A DNA stretch of 64,000 bases from contig NW_020194684.1 of assembly GCF_002865645.1 (NCBI RefSeq), forward strand, positions 2,857,030-2,921,029. Reading direction: 5' to 3'. A program made the position numbers and the translations under genes. Positions 1 to 15,500 of the stretch are shown piece after piece (position 1 is the first letter of the stretch; the number at the start of each line of letters is the position of its first letter). The notes beneath the pieces are model-generated. The model saw only the letters and a program-made list of their open reading frames with translations, was not told the origin of the DNA and searched no databases. Source of the stretch: Hyaloscypha bicolor E (taxonomy: Eukaryota; Ascomycota; Leotiomycetes; Helotiales; Hyaloscyphaceae).

Positions 1-2777
1 TACTATTCTCGTTTTAGGAGCCTTATTCTCTATAATATAAATAAGTATAATTACTATAGAATATATCTATTTCCTGGCTTCTTTAGTTCTAGATACTTAT
101 ATAATTTATAGCCAGACTTATTATAGTTATAGTAAGTCGGTTTCTCCTAATTTAAGTAAGTAGTAATATAATAACTTTCTTTCTAGTAAATAAAGCAAAT
201 TATATCCGGTTTTATAGATTTTAATATAAATACTATATTAGACTCTATTACTATACTTTTATTATTCCGGTTTTATAAATCTTATAATAGAAATATATTT
301 CTCTTCTATTTCTTTTTATTATTTCCTTTTTCTTTTTTCTTATTTCTTTTCTTTTACTATTCTATTAGCTTATTATTATATATTTCTATTAAATAAATAG
401 ATTTAAATTATTCTTAACTTTTATAACTATAGAAATAAGCTTCTTTCTTTTTTATAAAGTATTTCCTTAATAATTAATCTTATCTCGAATCTTTTATCTT
501 AAATTACTAAATAAATTATCTTACTTTTATAATAAATTTATATATTTCAAGTTATTTAATAGGCTATCTAAATAAGATATAAAGCTTTAGATATTCTAAT
601 CTAGTTATTATTTAATATTCTTAAACTTAATAAGAGTATTATTATTATAGTTTTCCGGATTTAAGATAGAATTTTTTATAAACTTAATAAAGGTTTCCTA
701 ATCTATAATATTAATATTTACTAATTATTTCTTATATTTCCAGATATTTCTGGCTATATTTTTAAAATAGGAAATATAATATATAATTTTTATTATATTA
801 GTAGCCTAAATAATTCTATTATCTTTATATTATTTTAATTCTATTTAATAAAAAAAGTCCTAGGCTTTTTTAATACTTTTTTTCTAGTAAATAAATGGTT
901 TTTAGGTTTTTAAAGCCTTCTAAATTAAGGATATTACTAGAAGTATAATAGGTTTTATACTAGATATCTAAAGGTTTTTAAAATAATGGATTTAAGCTTC
1001 TAGCTTTTCTAGATTCTCTTTTTATTATATCTCTATTTCTAATTTAGTAATATAATAATAAGCCACTACTAATTTCTTTATTATTATTATTCTACTAGCT
1101 AGTTCTAAAAATATCTGAATTTTACTTCTTTTTTCTAATTAAGTAATATAAAAAATACTTAACTAGATATTTCTCTAGATATCTGACTAGGTTATTTTAA
1201 TAATAATAGAAGTACTTCTTCTAGTTAATATTCTAGCTATTAATAGTTTTATTTATTAATAGCTTAATTATTTCGTAATAAACTATTTCCTAAAGATTAG
1301 ATTAATTAAAATATAAGATATATAATAGTAGAATAATATATAAATAGTTAAGATAAGTAAATTATAAAATAATATTTATAAATATAACTAATTCTAAGAA
1401 TTAATTCTAATAAAAAACTAATTAATATCTCTTTCTAAAGCTAGAAGCATTTTTCTATATATTTCCTAGTATTTAACTAAGCCTATAAAGTATTTTACTT
1501 AACTAGGAAATATAATCTTATATAATTTATATAATTCTGATTATTTATATAATTCTAATTATAAGCTTTACCTAAAATAGGGAACTAGATTTATAATATC
1601 TAATACCTATTTATATACTATTATATATATCTATTATAAAAGCTTTACTAATAGAAATAAATAAAAGAAAAAAGTATTATTTAGATTTCTATTTTATTTC
1701 TATTAAAAGCTTTTTAGCTACTTTTACTATTTTTATTCTTATTATTTCTATAACTAATACTTTTATAAATAACCTTTCTTTTCTTTTTCTTATATACTAA
1801 ATAATAGATAAAAACTATATTTTAAAGTTTACTAAATAAATAAAAGATATCTAAATATTTATAATTAATAATATATTAAGATATAATATTTACTATTTTT
1901 ATAAAGTTATAATTAATACTAGAGCCTTTAGATTCTTAATTACTAGTTCTAACTAATTTTAAGCTTTATAATATACTAATAATAGTATCTAATTTAATAA
2001 AACTATTAAAGATTAAGTTAATATCTAGTTTAGTATTAGATCTATATTCTTTATTAGATCTATAATAATAAGAATATTAATTAGTTAAATATAATTCTAT
2101 ATTAAAATAAGAAATTCAGTATCTAATAGGGTTTATAGCTAATTAATTATAGCCGCTTTATTCTCTTATTACTTACCCTCGGCTCTCTTATAACTTCTTC
2201 CTTCTTCTTCTTATTCGCTTTTAACTAGGGATACTTACTTTTTGGTTAATTTTTACTAAAGCTATTTAGGAAGCCTATTCTAGGTATTACTATATATAAA
2301 GCCCAGGATCTAATTTTAGACCTTTCCTATAAACTAGCCCTAATAAAATATACTTCTTACTTATTTTTCTCTAGTAATTTATATATAAGCCTTATATTAT
2401 AGTATAGCAGGCTATATTTATTAAAAAATCGCATTATTTTAGTGGTTTTAAGGTTTAGGTTATATAATAAAGGCCGTAGTCTTTTATATATAACTTATAG
2501 AAATTATATAAGAAAGCTAGTTTTTCTATAAACTTAGATAATAATCCTTTATAAGTATTTAATTAATTAAGCTTTTATATACTATATACTATTTATACTT
2601 TACTATTTATACTTTTAATTTATTATTTTACTATTAAGTTATGTTTTATACTCTGGTATACTTTATATAAGTTTTTGTCTTATTATAGTTTTCCTCCTAT
2701 AATACTTTTCTAAAATCTTCTTTTTTCTTAATACTCGAGTTTTATTATCTCTTTTACTAGTATATTTTCTATTCTTT

Positions 2778-2950
2778 CTTATCTTATTTATTTTATTTAT
2801 CTTATTTATCTTATTTATCTTATTTATCTTATTTATCTTATTTATCTTATTTATTTTATTTATCTTATTTATCTTATTTATCTTATTTATATTATTTATC
2901 TTATTTATCTTATTTATCTTATTTATCTTATTTATCTTATTTATCTTACT
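2778..2950. repeat. 9-bp tandem repeat (CTTATTTAT)n
   Basis: About 19 head-to-tail copies of a 9-bp unit CTTATTTAT, with occasional C-to-T or A variants (for example TTTATTTAT near 2,790 and 2,850). The variants fit point mutation of a once uniform microsatellite. Confidence 0.9.
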
Positions 2951-5900
2951 ATTCTTCTTAATTCCCTGCTTCTTATATTATTTTTATAATAACTAAATAG
3001 AGAAAAAAAAGCAGAATATAGAGAAATTTTGGGATAATATAAAAATAAATAGTCTTAAACTAGTAGTAAAGTCTAGTATTAATAGTAATATTATCCGGAA
3101 AAAACTAGAATAAGATACTAGTAATAACTATAACTATATATTAGATTTCTAGAATAAGTAAGTTTCTATATAAAGTTACTATACTAATAAAAGGCAAAAT
3201 TCTTTACTAATTATATCTATACTAACTAAATAGATATAAAATAAGAAATAAAAATATAACTCTTATAACTAAAACCGGAAATACTATAGAAATTAAAAAA
3301 GCTATAATAGATATAAAATACTTTATAAAAGATATTAGACGAGCTATTTAAAATAAAAAAAATAAAAAATCTATATATTATATCCTTTAATTATAGGTAG
3401 ACCTTAGTACGGATTTGGTCCGGTAAAGTATACTGGTCTTATTTATAATATTAAAGTTTATATATTATATAAGTCTTAAATTATTATAAATTACTTATAC
3501 TTTCTATTTATATAAAGTCTAATTATCTATTTCTAGTATATATAAGAACTACTAAGAAAGTTATTAGGACTTTCTAAAAACTAATAGCCTTAATACTTTA
3601 TAATACTAGCCTATTTAATTATTCTAACTAAGTATCTTTAGTAGAAAGACTAGTATTAATATATATATTTATAAATTCTCGTTTATAATTATATAATATT
3701 CTTAAACTTTACTTATATATTATTAAGAATAAGGAAATATTTCGAGTCCGGAATATAATATAATAATAGCTGCGGATTACTATATAAGGTAAGTATCCCT
3801 AATATCTCTAGGGCTACTAGTTAGAAATATTATACTTATTTTAAATAGAATATTATATTTATAGTTTTTAAAAATAAGAAAGAAATAATAGAGCTTACTA
3901 TTTATATTATAAGAAATATAAAAGGTATAATATATATTTTATATAAAAAATAATTACTTTTTTTAACCTCTATATATTAATAGGGCTATTATATTAACTA
4001 TTTTATATAATTATAGGCTAAAGTATACCCTTTATAAAAATATAGAACTTTTATATATAAATCTAATTATATCTGTTTTAGTTATTATTATAGTAAATAA
4101 AGCTTTCTAGAATTATTAAACTATTAAAGATATCTTTAAAATCCTAGTATTTCTAGATAGAATTCTATTTAAACTCCGGATTAAAAAGAAGCTAGACTAG
4201 ATATTATTCTTCTAAGTTATATCTACTAAAGGCCCTATTAGGAAGATTTAAATAGCAGGCTTATATAGTAAATAGATAATAGATACGGGTTATTATACTA
4301 GAATAAGTATAAATATTATATTTTATATAAAATAATAAGAGGCTCTTATTAGTATAAATAATAAGGGCTCTTTAATAATATATTAATTAGAGAGATATTA
4401 ATAATAGTAAAGCTAATAGCTATTTAATAGTAAAGAAAATAAAGTTTAGTAGCTATACTAATTCTAATATCTTTTTTTACTTATATATAAATAATATAAG
4501 TATAGTTAATAATTAATTAAATATATTTAGCAGAAAATATTATATTATCTATATTAATACTTTCTATAGCCTTTTTCTCTAGTATAATTTATAGTAATTA
4601 TATTTCTTATTTATAAAAATAGAAAATAACCTCTTATACTACCTAGACTTTATCTAAATTAGTAAGGAACTTATAGCCCTAGAAGACCGGCTATAAGAGC
4701 TTGGGACTTTAGAAAATAATAAGGGGTAAGAGGTTTATAATTACTAATAGTAACTCTATTTAGTAAGATATAAACTTATATCTAATAAACTAAGCTAATA
4801 GTAGGCTATCTAATTACTTAAAATCACCCTTAAGAAAGCCAAGCCAGAGCCCTTAGTAAGTTCTCGTTTAAACTTCTTTAATTATATTTATTATCTAGAT
4901 CCTTTATATAATTACCTAGCCTCTTTACTTTTCTAATATATCTCTTTCTATTCTCTATAGGGCCAGATTATATTTTATAATATAATTATATTATACTAGA
5001 AGAATTCTTAAATAGTATACTATCCGAGCCTATATCTAATAAATAGCCGCTATTTTATATTATTATATATTCGGATAATAATTAAGTTTATATTTCCCTA
5101 TTTCCTAGTATTAACCTTATTTAAGAAGCCTAAGCTAATTATATCTTTTTTATCTCTCTAGTATTAATCTCTCTATTAGATAGTATTATATTTATATATA
5201 TTATAAGTTTTACCTTTTTAAGAAATATGGCTTTATAGAGCTTTATTTCTAATATAATTAATAGATTACTAGTAAGGCTTAATAATATAAGTACTATTAA
5301 TATTATCTTAATTATTATAAGTTACTTTCTATTTAATTAAATCTACTTGTTTTCTAAAAAATAATTACTACTACTAGGTAATATCTCTTTTACTTATTTA
5401 ATCCCGAGCTTTTATTCGAGAAAAGATTCTAGTAGCTCCTAATTAAATAGAGCTAGTAAGAGTATATAAGCTTATACTAGGAGGCCAAGCAAAAAAAATC
5501 AGATATATAAAAGCTATATAATAAACCGGTTCTATATCCCGACCTTTAATATATCCTATATTTTAATTTTATTAAGGATCTCTAGTATTATAGCCAGGAT
5601 ATCTATTATATTAATTAGGTAGAAATTAATCTTATAAAATATTATTATAGGCCAGAGCGAAATTTATATAAGGCTAAAAAGTAATATTACTCAAATAATA
5701 ATTCTTAGAATAAGTTTATTAATAAGATTATAGAGACTTTTATATCTAATATTACTAATCTAATTATTTAGATTTAATATAAAAAAAAAAAGCTAGATAT
5801 TAGAAAATTTATATATAAATAATAACTTTATAATAAATATATTTATAATAGCTTTACTTATTTCTGAAAACTTGTCTTTAATATTAGATTAGGAACTTAA

Positions 5901-5977
5901 TATAGTTATATCTATTACTAAGGAAAAGTTTTATGAATAATTAGACTATTCTAATTCAGGTTTTCTAAATAATAAAG

Positions 5978-6170
5978 AATTATATAAGATAAAGTAAATA
6001 GTAGACTATAAAATCTTCTATTTAGATAGAAATAAGAAATATAAATATAAGATATACTAGGCTAGCTATAGACTTGAAAATAATAAATGGATCTACCCTA
6101 AGTTATTTAATAGCCTAAAGATAATTAAAGAATATTATTAACTATTTTAGCTCTCGGAAACCTAAATTAG
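5978..6170 (+). pseudogene. Chromodomain relic of a Ty3/gypsy (chromovirus) integrase
   Basis: Reading TAA/TAG as Gln or Trp, the plus strand gives a chromodomain-like string. It starts around ELYKIKQIVDYKIF, continues with YKYKI, then a (W/Q)ASYRLEN segment, KWIYPKLFNSL, and ends in IIKEYY. This matches the chromodomain pattern E-x-Y-x-VE-x-I-x-DH ... Y-x-VKW-x-GY ... WEP ... L ... I-x-EY, known from the C-terminus of chromovirus integrases. Conserved Trp and Gly positions show RIP-type changes (Trp to stop, Gly to Ser). The upstream 3-4 kb should hold the rest of pol, but I could not confidently read reverse transcriptase there. The element is dead. Confidence 0.6.
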
Positions 6171-9100
6171 GGAAAGTTTTAATAATAAGAGAGATTATAT
6201 AATTAGTAGAATTATTTTATAGGAATTATTAGTCTATATTATTTTATTTTATCTTATTTCGGATTTTAATTAGCTATTTCTAAGTAATAAAAATCTTTCC
6301 TAGTTTAATTTATCTTATATTAGTTATTTAAATAAAAATATTCTAAGCTCTTTAATACCTTAGATACTAAAGAATAACTTTAAAATAGAGAAGTATTAAA
6401 TATAGCAGCTTATATAGGAAAGTACTTTAGCTAAAACTAGTATTTTTTTTAATCTAGTATTATAAATAGGTTATATTATATATATTTAAATTACTAGATT
6501 ATATATATTATAGCCTACTTATTACTATTAGTAGAATTTCATTTCCTAGCTTTTATATAGAAATAGAAGAATTTAGAACAAAATTCATTACTATTTAATA
6601 AAGAAGTATTAAATAGCTATAGCTTAATTAAATAACTTAAAGTATATAAAATAGAATAGAAAATACTAAAAGAAATTATTAGCTTATATTTATAAGATAT
6701 AATACTATATTTAGTTATTACTTTTACTAATTAAATCCAAGAAAGTAAACTAGAAATATTAATAGACCTTTCCTAAATATAATTTAAACTAAACCTTAAT
6801 AACTTATATATTTAGGAGAAAATAGAAAAGAAAGAATATCTTTTCTTAAAGAATATAAGTAATTACTTAAATAAAAGTCTTATAAAATTATATAAGGGAA
6901 TTAGTATATTATTTATAGTAGTCGGAAAGAATTTAATATATAAATTATAAATAGGGGCTATTTAAAACAAGGTATTTATTATTAATATTTTAATTATAAA
7001 TTTAAACTAACTAAAATATAGTATTTATATTCTTCTAAAATTAAAGTAAGCTTTATTATAAAAATTAATAAGTTATAAAAAAAAGAAACGAGACTTACTT
7101 ATAAGTTAAATAAATAAAGAAATTAAGTAATTATAAAATTAAATATAAGATACTAAACTAAAAGAAAAGTGAATTATATAGAGATTATTATTTAAAAGGC
7201 TTGGAATAATAATTAAAAGTTAGAGTAATATATATAGGAATAGAAATTAATAGTAAAATAATCTTAAAGTAATATATTTAAATACTATAATAAAATAAAT
7301 AAGTTATTTATATTATTAGTAAAGCTAAAATCCGAGCTATTCTTTAATTAAGAATTATTTAATAGAAATATCTCCTATTATTAAAATACTAGTATTAGCT
7401 CTTATACTATTTATAATTCTTATATTACTTATAATTCTTATACTAGTATATAAGCTTATACTAGTTTGTATTTTATTATAAATAAATAGCAGAAATTCTT
7501 TATACTAGAAGCTTTATTATTCAAGTTCTCTAAGAAAAGATATTTGCTTATTTCCCAAATATATAGTCTATTTCTTAGATTAGTTCGGTAATCTAGTTAC
7601 TAGAGAGGCTCTATTAGTTAGGATCTGTTTTAATTATAGCTATATATTAATAGCCTTAGAAAGTAGAAGAACTATATAAATAGAAATAGAAGCAAATTTG
7701 AATTACTACTAGCTCTTTACTAGATATACTTAAAAACTTATTATTAATAAACCTAGTATAATATTTCTTTATAGGTCTAAGTATATAGATTAATATAAAT
7801 AGAGACCTTAAAGTTAATAGGCTAGAAAATTCCTATAAATTATACTATATTTATTTCTGGCTTAATTTTAGCTAAGGCTCTAATTCTGGTTTAATTAAGG
7901 TCAGAATTTAATATAACTCTCTCTCTTAATATTATAATAATAGTATTAATTTTTAGTACTTATCTAATCCCGGTTTCTTATTTAATAGTATTTCTTCTTT
8001 TTAACTTTTAAGCTTTTTTTATATACTTAGATAGAAAGAATATACTATCTAAATTAATTATATAGTTATATAAGTATAATATACGGATTATAAAAGGTAA
8101 TAAACTATTAGAAAAGCCCAGAAATAAGAAAGTCCGAATTAATAGTATTTAATTATTATTATAATATAAATTATATACCTGGTAGTAAAATAATAAGTTT
8201 ATACTAGCTAGTTATTGCCCTATATCTAAATCTTTCTACTAGTCCCTAAAGAGCCTAGATTATATTTATAATAAAACTATAAATATTTATATTTACTTTC
8301 TTAATATAATTATTTTCGGAACTTTTCCGTTTTTTATATATAATAAAATCTATTATTAGTATATAAATACTTAACTAGATAATATTATTATATTTTTAGT
8401 ATTTTTTTAAAGTATTACTATTTATTTTCTTTTTTTAGCCTCTTTCTATATTACATTAAATTATAGTTTAGTAATAGTAGTATTAAATAATTACCTCGGC
8501 TATTTAGATATTATAATTTTAATATAGGAATTAATTATTTCTTTTATTTATTATAGATTTTATTATAAACTAAAGCTCTAGAAGCTATATTAGCTTATAG
8601 CCATAATTCTAGCTTTTACTTATATAATTATTACTCTTTATTATAAATTTCACTATCTAAATTTTCGGCTATATTAGGCTATAATATACTCTAGTCTCGG
8701 CCTTTCTATAATTTACTTTATTATATATAGCCTTATATTCTATAATTAGGTTTTCTAAAACTATAGAATAAGCTTGAGTTAAATGGAATTAATAGAGAGG
8801 CTAAATATAATTAGTATAATAATTTATATTACTAGAATTCCGGAGAAATAGTATTTATAAAAATATAATATTTATAGTAATAACTATTAGATACTTTATA
8901 TTATAGTTATATTTACTAGGCTAATATATTTGGCTAGCCTATTAAATATATTCTATTATCTATATATATATTCTTAGTTCTTTTAATAAAGAGTATTAAT
9001 ATTTATAAAGTATTACTTATATAAAATTAGTAATAAGTATAAAGTTATTATAACTTCTATTAGACTAAATATAAAGTAATTCTCTCGAAAGCCTTTTATA

Positions 9101-9479
9101 AAGTCCATATTTATAATTGGCTATAAAATTATTATATAAATCCAGATAGCTAGTTCTAAACTATTAACTTATATTATATACTTTAGTAATTTAGGTAATA
9201 TTATTATATTTAGTACTATTTTAAAGCAGTTCTTATTTCCGGAGCTCTTATTTAAATAGAAAGTTCGAAGAAGTTATAGTTTTCTAATAAGAATTATTAT
9301 ATTATTTATTTTATAATTATATATTATTTTAATTTTTTAAGAATTTCTCCTTTACTTTAAAGTATTAGATAATTAATTATAAATTCTAATTTATATAAAC
9401 CGAGATATTAAGTATAATAAAGTCCGAAATTAGCTTTAGTTCCAAATATTCTAACTTATTATTTTTATTTAGATATAAT

Positions 9480-9945
9480 AGTAAATATGGCTTTTTTAAA
9501 AGAAGTTATAAAAATATAAAATAAAAACTAGCTATTTAATAAAAGAGAATATAAAAGTATAGTATAAAAACTAGCTTTTTAGAAAAAGATATAATAATAA
9601 ATATAGCTTTCCGGAAAAGAATATAATAATATAGTATAAGAATTAGCTATTTAATAAAAGAGGTATAATAATAGAATTAGTAGCTTAGAAAAATATAAAA
9701 GATATAGTATAAGAAATAACTTCTTAGAAAAAAGATATAATAGTAAATATAGCTTTTTTAGAAGAGAATATAAAAGTATAATATAAGAACTAGTTACTTA
9801 ATAAAAGAGGTATAGTAATAGATATGGCTTTCCGGAAAAGGATTTAAAGATATAGTATAAGAAATAGCTTTTTGGAAGAAAGGCATAATAGCTAATATAG
9901 CCTTCTAGAAAAGAATATAAAAGTATAATATAAAAACTAATTATT
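9480..9945. repeat. Degenerate tandem array, about 43-45 bp period
   Basis: Roughly ten diverged units alternate an AGCT-containing core (AGCTATTTAATAAAAGAG or AGCTTTCCGGAAAAG-like) with a TATAAAAGTATAGTATAA-like spacer. It stands out from its surroundings as purine-rich and periodic. A similar array lies at 36,640-36,915. No stable reading frame survives. Confidence 0.65.
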
Positions 9946-12224
9946 TTAGTTCTAATTATTATTATTGGAATTTTACTAATAAATAATATAGTAGTAAGAT
10001 ATTATATTACTTTCTATAGTCCTCTTCTGGTATTTCTAAAATTATATTATAAGCTTGGAAATATTATATCTTCTATTTCTTTCTTACTTATACTATATAA
10101 ATAGTATATCTATCCCGTAAAAATATCTCGGATAATAACTTTTATTTCTAGCTATAATAATTATAAATTCTCTATATTAAATAAAGTAGTTATAGATAAG
10201 GTAATAATTTAAGATAAAGAGTAAGAAGATAATAAAGAAGAGAAATATATAGTAATAGAAAAGAAAAGAGAGGCTTTTTTATAAAGCCTATAAGATAATA
10301 GAGTTTTATAATTATTAGGTTATTATTACTTTTTATAATTCTAACTTAGGGAAATATTATATATTTAAATTAGTAAACTTACTAATATAGCTACTATTAT
10401 TTGAGTAGATTATAAATTACTAGATATTACTATATATATTAAGATATAGCTAATCCGGTAGTAAATAAAAAGTAATAAGATCTTATAGCTTAGGCTTCTT
10501 AACTATTATAAATAGTAGAATATCCGATATGAAATCTTATTAGAAAAAGATAATAAGGGCTTAATAACTAGCTTAGCTACCTATACTAATATATTTCTTC
10601 TATTAATATTACCTATACTTTATAAACCTTTATTAGTACCTAAGAATAAATTAGTAAATAATACTAGAGAAATAATATAAGAGTTATATCTTCTATTTAT
10701 TATACCTGTATTAAATAGCTTTTTTAGCCTATTTTATTAGTAGATTTAAATATAAAAGAAAAGAATAATATTATCTAGATAAAGTAATAACTATTATACC
10801 TGGTTCTAGTAAATAAGCTTAAAGCTAAATAAAGAAACTAAGTAGTATACTTGAATTAGTACTTTTTAAATAAAAGAAATATATAGTATATCTATTCTAA
10901 AATTAGGAAACTGGTTTATTAAAATTAAGAATTATTTTTCTTTATAGCTTTCTATAATATCTTAAATATATTTGAATTAGCTATAGACTTTAGTAATAAT
11001 TAATTAATAAATATTATAGGAAAATCTATTACTATTACTTATACTTATTAATTACTAGTAATATCTATAATAGAAAATATAAATAAGGAACTAATCTTGA
11101 ATTCCAGTTCTAGTTTCTAATTACTAATTCCCAGTTTTTAATATATACTTACCTTACTAAAAATAGATATTAGTATTAGTTCTAACTTATAAATTATAAT
11201 TTTAATAGCTGGCCTAATTAGTTTTCTCTTACGGTTTTTATAGCTAAGCCTACCGAGAATTTAAGTATTATTTAGGTTTCTCTTATATTATATAAATGAA
11301 TTTAATTCCCTGCCTAATACTTACTTTCCTCTTTCTCAAAAAAGAAAAATATTCTAAGTTAAGTTAGTAATCTAGATTTGAATTACCTTTATTTATTATT
11401 ATAAAACTAAAAATATATATAATATTATATAATATCTATTCCTATATAGTAAATAATTTAGTATACTAGAAAATTAGACAAATTTTAATATTTATAAGTT
11501 GCTATATAAATAGAACTTATATAATAAGCCTATTATTAACTTTAAATATAACTTAAATTTTTTTATTATAATTAGTTTAAAAAGGATATTATAGTAAAAA
11601 ATCCGTAATTCTTATAATCTTATTAGTTATTTCCGGTATACCGGATTTTCTGCTATATAGAAACAAATATTATTTATCTTTTTTTAAAGCCTCTAATTCT
11701 TAAACTAGTATATTTATAATTAATAAAAGATTTCTTGTTTTTAAGCTATAGATAAATATTTCAAACTCTTATTAATTAATAATATTACTAGAGTATTTCT
11801 ATTAATAGCTTAAATATAGCTAGTATTTACTATAATAATAGCTAGATATTTAATTTATATAAATAATATACTCGGATTATTAGCTTCTATAAACTAATTA
11901 AAGTACTAATAATAGCTTGCTTATAAGAATTTTAAGAAGTTATTATAATTAGATTAAAAAAAAATACTACTATATTAGGTATCTTAACCTAAGCTTAAAG
12001 CTCCCTATTTAATAGTATAGCTATTATTAAGCCCGATTTCTTTATCAGGAATCTGGTTTAATATTAAGAGATATTTTATAAATAAGAATAAGAGAAATAA
12101 AAGAAAATAAATATATACTAAGATTAAACTAGTTTTTGCCTAGATCTTTACTTATATTTATAGTTTAAATAACTATTTTCTTGCTATTAACTAGGCCGCT
12201 TATAAAGATTAACTTATAATAAGT

Positions 12225-12560
12225 ATAGTACTAACTTACTTTAGAACTTCCTTTTAAGTTTATTACTATATAGCTATATATGAGACTATTCGAGATTACC
12301 TAAGGAAATTAATTAAAGTATATATATATTATACCTCTATTATAACCAGAAGTAGTATTAAGGTCTTTAAGAGAATTATTAGAATTATTATAGGTAAGTA
12401 CGAGTCTAGAAATAAAGATAGCCTTATATAGCCAAATATAAGAAAGTTTATAATAATTTCTTAAGTAACGGGGAAGTTAGTAATTACTTTTTCGGAAATA
12501 TTTTAGAACTTTAAAATACTATAAAAGAAAAGAAATTCCTTTTCTAATACTTATAATAAT
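12225..12560 (+). other. Degraded open frame of unknown identity
   Basis: If TAA/TAG are read as Gln, the plus strand reads for about 110 codons without other breaks and is rich in Ile, Lys and Arg, including the string SIKVFKRIIRIIIGKYESRN. It looks like the remains of a basic, helical protein, plausibly from a transposable element. I do not recognise a family. It is noted so that the stretch is not treated as empty. Confidence 0.25.
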
Positions 12561-15500
12561 AAATAGTTTTCCTAATTCTAGGTATAAATAAATTTATATT
12601 TAATATAAAAGAGAAAAAAATAAGAAGAATAAAATAAGTATTAATATAAAATTATATAATACTTATAATAAGTTTTAATTAAATGAATTTAAAATAATAT
12701 TTTTGGAATTTAATAAGTATATATTAGTAATAGTAAATATAAATTAAAGCTATTAATAAAATATACTTATTATTAAGTAAATAAAAACTAAGAAACTAAT
12801 TCTAGAAGCGGTTTTCTAAAATATAGACTAAAAAGAATATACTATAAATGTTTTTCTAGAATAGAGCTTTAATTAGCTTTAAAATATAATATAATATATT
12901 ACTTTAATAATATTAGATATAATAGATTATTTTAGAAAATAAAATATAAGATTTTATACTATAATTATAGCTATTAGTAATATATATTTTAATAATTCTT
13001 ATTATTCTAATTACTATTTCTTTTAATATAATTTACTAATAATAGCTTAATTTATCTCTATTTATTTTAATAAATAATATATATTATAATTTTTATAATA
13101 TATTAAAGATTCCTATATAGGAAATAATTTAGAGTATCTTAAAGTAAATCTATTAAATTCCCTTAATATTTGACCTTATACTATCTATATATATAAGATT
13201 ATAACTATATATAATGTTTCTAATTACTAACCTTTATATTCTAGTTCTTAAGTCCTAACTTATCTAAATAGTATTAGAGTTCCTTTATCTTTAACTTATT
13301 ATATTATACCGCTCCCATTTTTTATTAATATAAGCCTTTTATATATATATTTATAATATTACTTTATCTTATTTCTTTTAGTTTAGGAAAGTTAAGAATT
13401 AAGGTAAAGAAATAATAAGAGCTATTATAAATATTTAAATGAATTATATAGAGCCTAGAAGTATTAGTAAAAGAAATAAGATTTATAGGCTTAACTTAGG
13501 AAGTCTTATAATTAGAATAGAGTTCGGAAATATAAATATTAAAAAAAAGTAAAGCTTTTAGTATATTATTAATAATATTACTTTATATTATTAGAATAGA
13601 ATTACTATATTATAAAGAGAAGTTTATTATTATTAATATTTATTTACCTGAATAACTTTTTTCTATTAGTATTAAAATATTACTAGTTATAACCTCCTTT
13701 ATAGCTCCCGGGTTACTAGCTACTAGACCCGCTTCTAAAGCTTTTAGATTACTAATTATAGAATAAAATATTAATATAATAGAATTATTATTCTAATAAC
13801 TAAGAATTATCTAGTTATTATTCTAGTAGGTATAAGCTATAGAATAAGTTATATTATTAAGAGAACAAGTTATACTTAGATATTTACTACTAGTACTTTT
13901 AAGAACTAGATCTCTAAATATTTTAAAAGGCTAATTTCTATTATATCTATTCTAATAGCTATTTATATTTAAAATATTATACTATAATCCCGGTATTATA
14001 TTTGAATTATATATATATTTAAATTATATAATTATATTTATATTAAAAGTATTAGACTTATTAATTGTATTTATAATAGCTTAATTAGATAAGAGTTTAA
14101 TAAATATACTATTAAAAGTACTATTAATAGTACTATTAGTATTTAAGATTTTATTAATAATTCTAAGCTAGTAAGTCTCCTTATAAATTCCTTTAATAAG
14201 AATAATACTCGAGAGTATTAAATAATTACTAATAGATTTATAATATATAGGAAAATTATACTTATTAATTATAATTATAATACTATTCTGGATAGCTAGA
14301 ACTAAACTAAATTAAGTAAAGGAAAATAATATTACTAGTAGTAAGAGTACTATAATTTTAAAGAATTATATCTTAATTTAATAGTAATTCTAAGATAGTT
14401 AATAAAAGAAAGTAAAAGAACTAAGAGTATAGGATATAAAAGAAGAAGGAAAAATAAGTATAGTAAAGTATAATATTCGAGATTATAGTAGAAGATATTA
14501 TATAAGTTATATTATATTAAAAAAAGATCTATTTTAAACTTAATATTTGGCTTAAGCCAGAAACTACTTCTTTAGATATAACTTGAAATAGCTATCTTAT
14601 AATAATAAGCAGAAATAGTTCCTATTTTATAATAATATAGTAATTCTATTTTATAGAGCTAGTAATCTTATATTTAATACTTCTTGGAAATATATTAATA
14701 TAATATCTTAAATATATTCTTATTATCTAGCCCAAGATTTATCTTACCTAATATTAGTCTATAATTATTTCTTAAAGCCTTCTAAAACCCGAAACTATAT
14801 ATTACTTTATTATAAGCTATTTTTATCTATATAGTTTCTTATACTAGAGTTCTATTAATATAAGTATTAACTTATTAAGTGGAATTTCTTTTCTTATAGA
14901 TTATAGATAATAAGGAGCTTGTTTTATTATATAGAACTATAGTTTACTTATCTTATAAAAGTAATTATAATTATTTTTTCCAAAGATATTTTTATTATAA
15001 GAAATAATAATTTCCTTACTAGCCCAAATCTTCCTTAAAGCTATAATCTTAACCTCCTTATATGATTTACTTAATATTAACTAGGTATTCGGGCTATAAG
15101 TATAATTTATGAAATATATTAGGCTAAGTATTCTAAATCGGATCTTATAGTAGTTTAACTTTATAAAACTAAAATTATCCTAGTTAGATATCTTCTTTTC
15201 TATAAAATAGGCTTGAGTTCCGTATAAATATATAGTCTTACCTCTTTTAATATTTTTCCGTATTTTGAATATAGCCTCGGGTATAGGTAAATATTAAGTT
15301 ATTTTTAAAACCTTAAATAAATAGTCTAATAAGTAAAGATTAATATATTTTCTTATATATTTCTAAAAGTCTTCTTTCTTATTAGCTAATATGAGATTAT
15401 CTGAGAAATTTTTTAGGTTAGAAACCTATAATAATTATAAAATAGCTTTTTTAGGATTTTTTTATTTAATAATAATATTTTTTATTATCTAAACTATATT

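Noticed and set aside
8340..8420. Possible reverse transcriptase YLDD site on the plus strand (LDNIIIF)
   Set aside because: The neighbouring blocks expected in Ty3/gypsy or copia RT could not be found.
8900..9130. Possible integrase on the minus strand (MDFIKGF-like start)
   Set aside because: Only the first few residues resemble a gypsy integrase core; the following 50 codons do not fit, so it is not reported as a feature.
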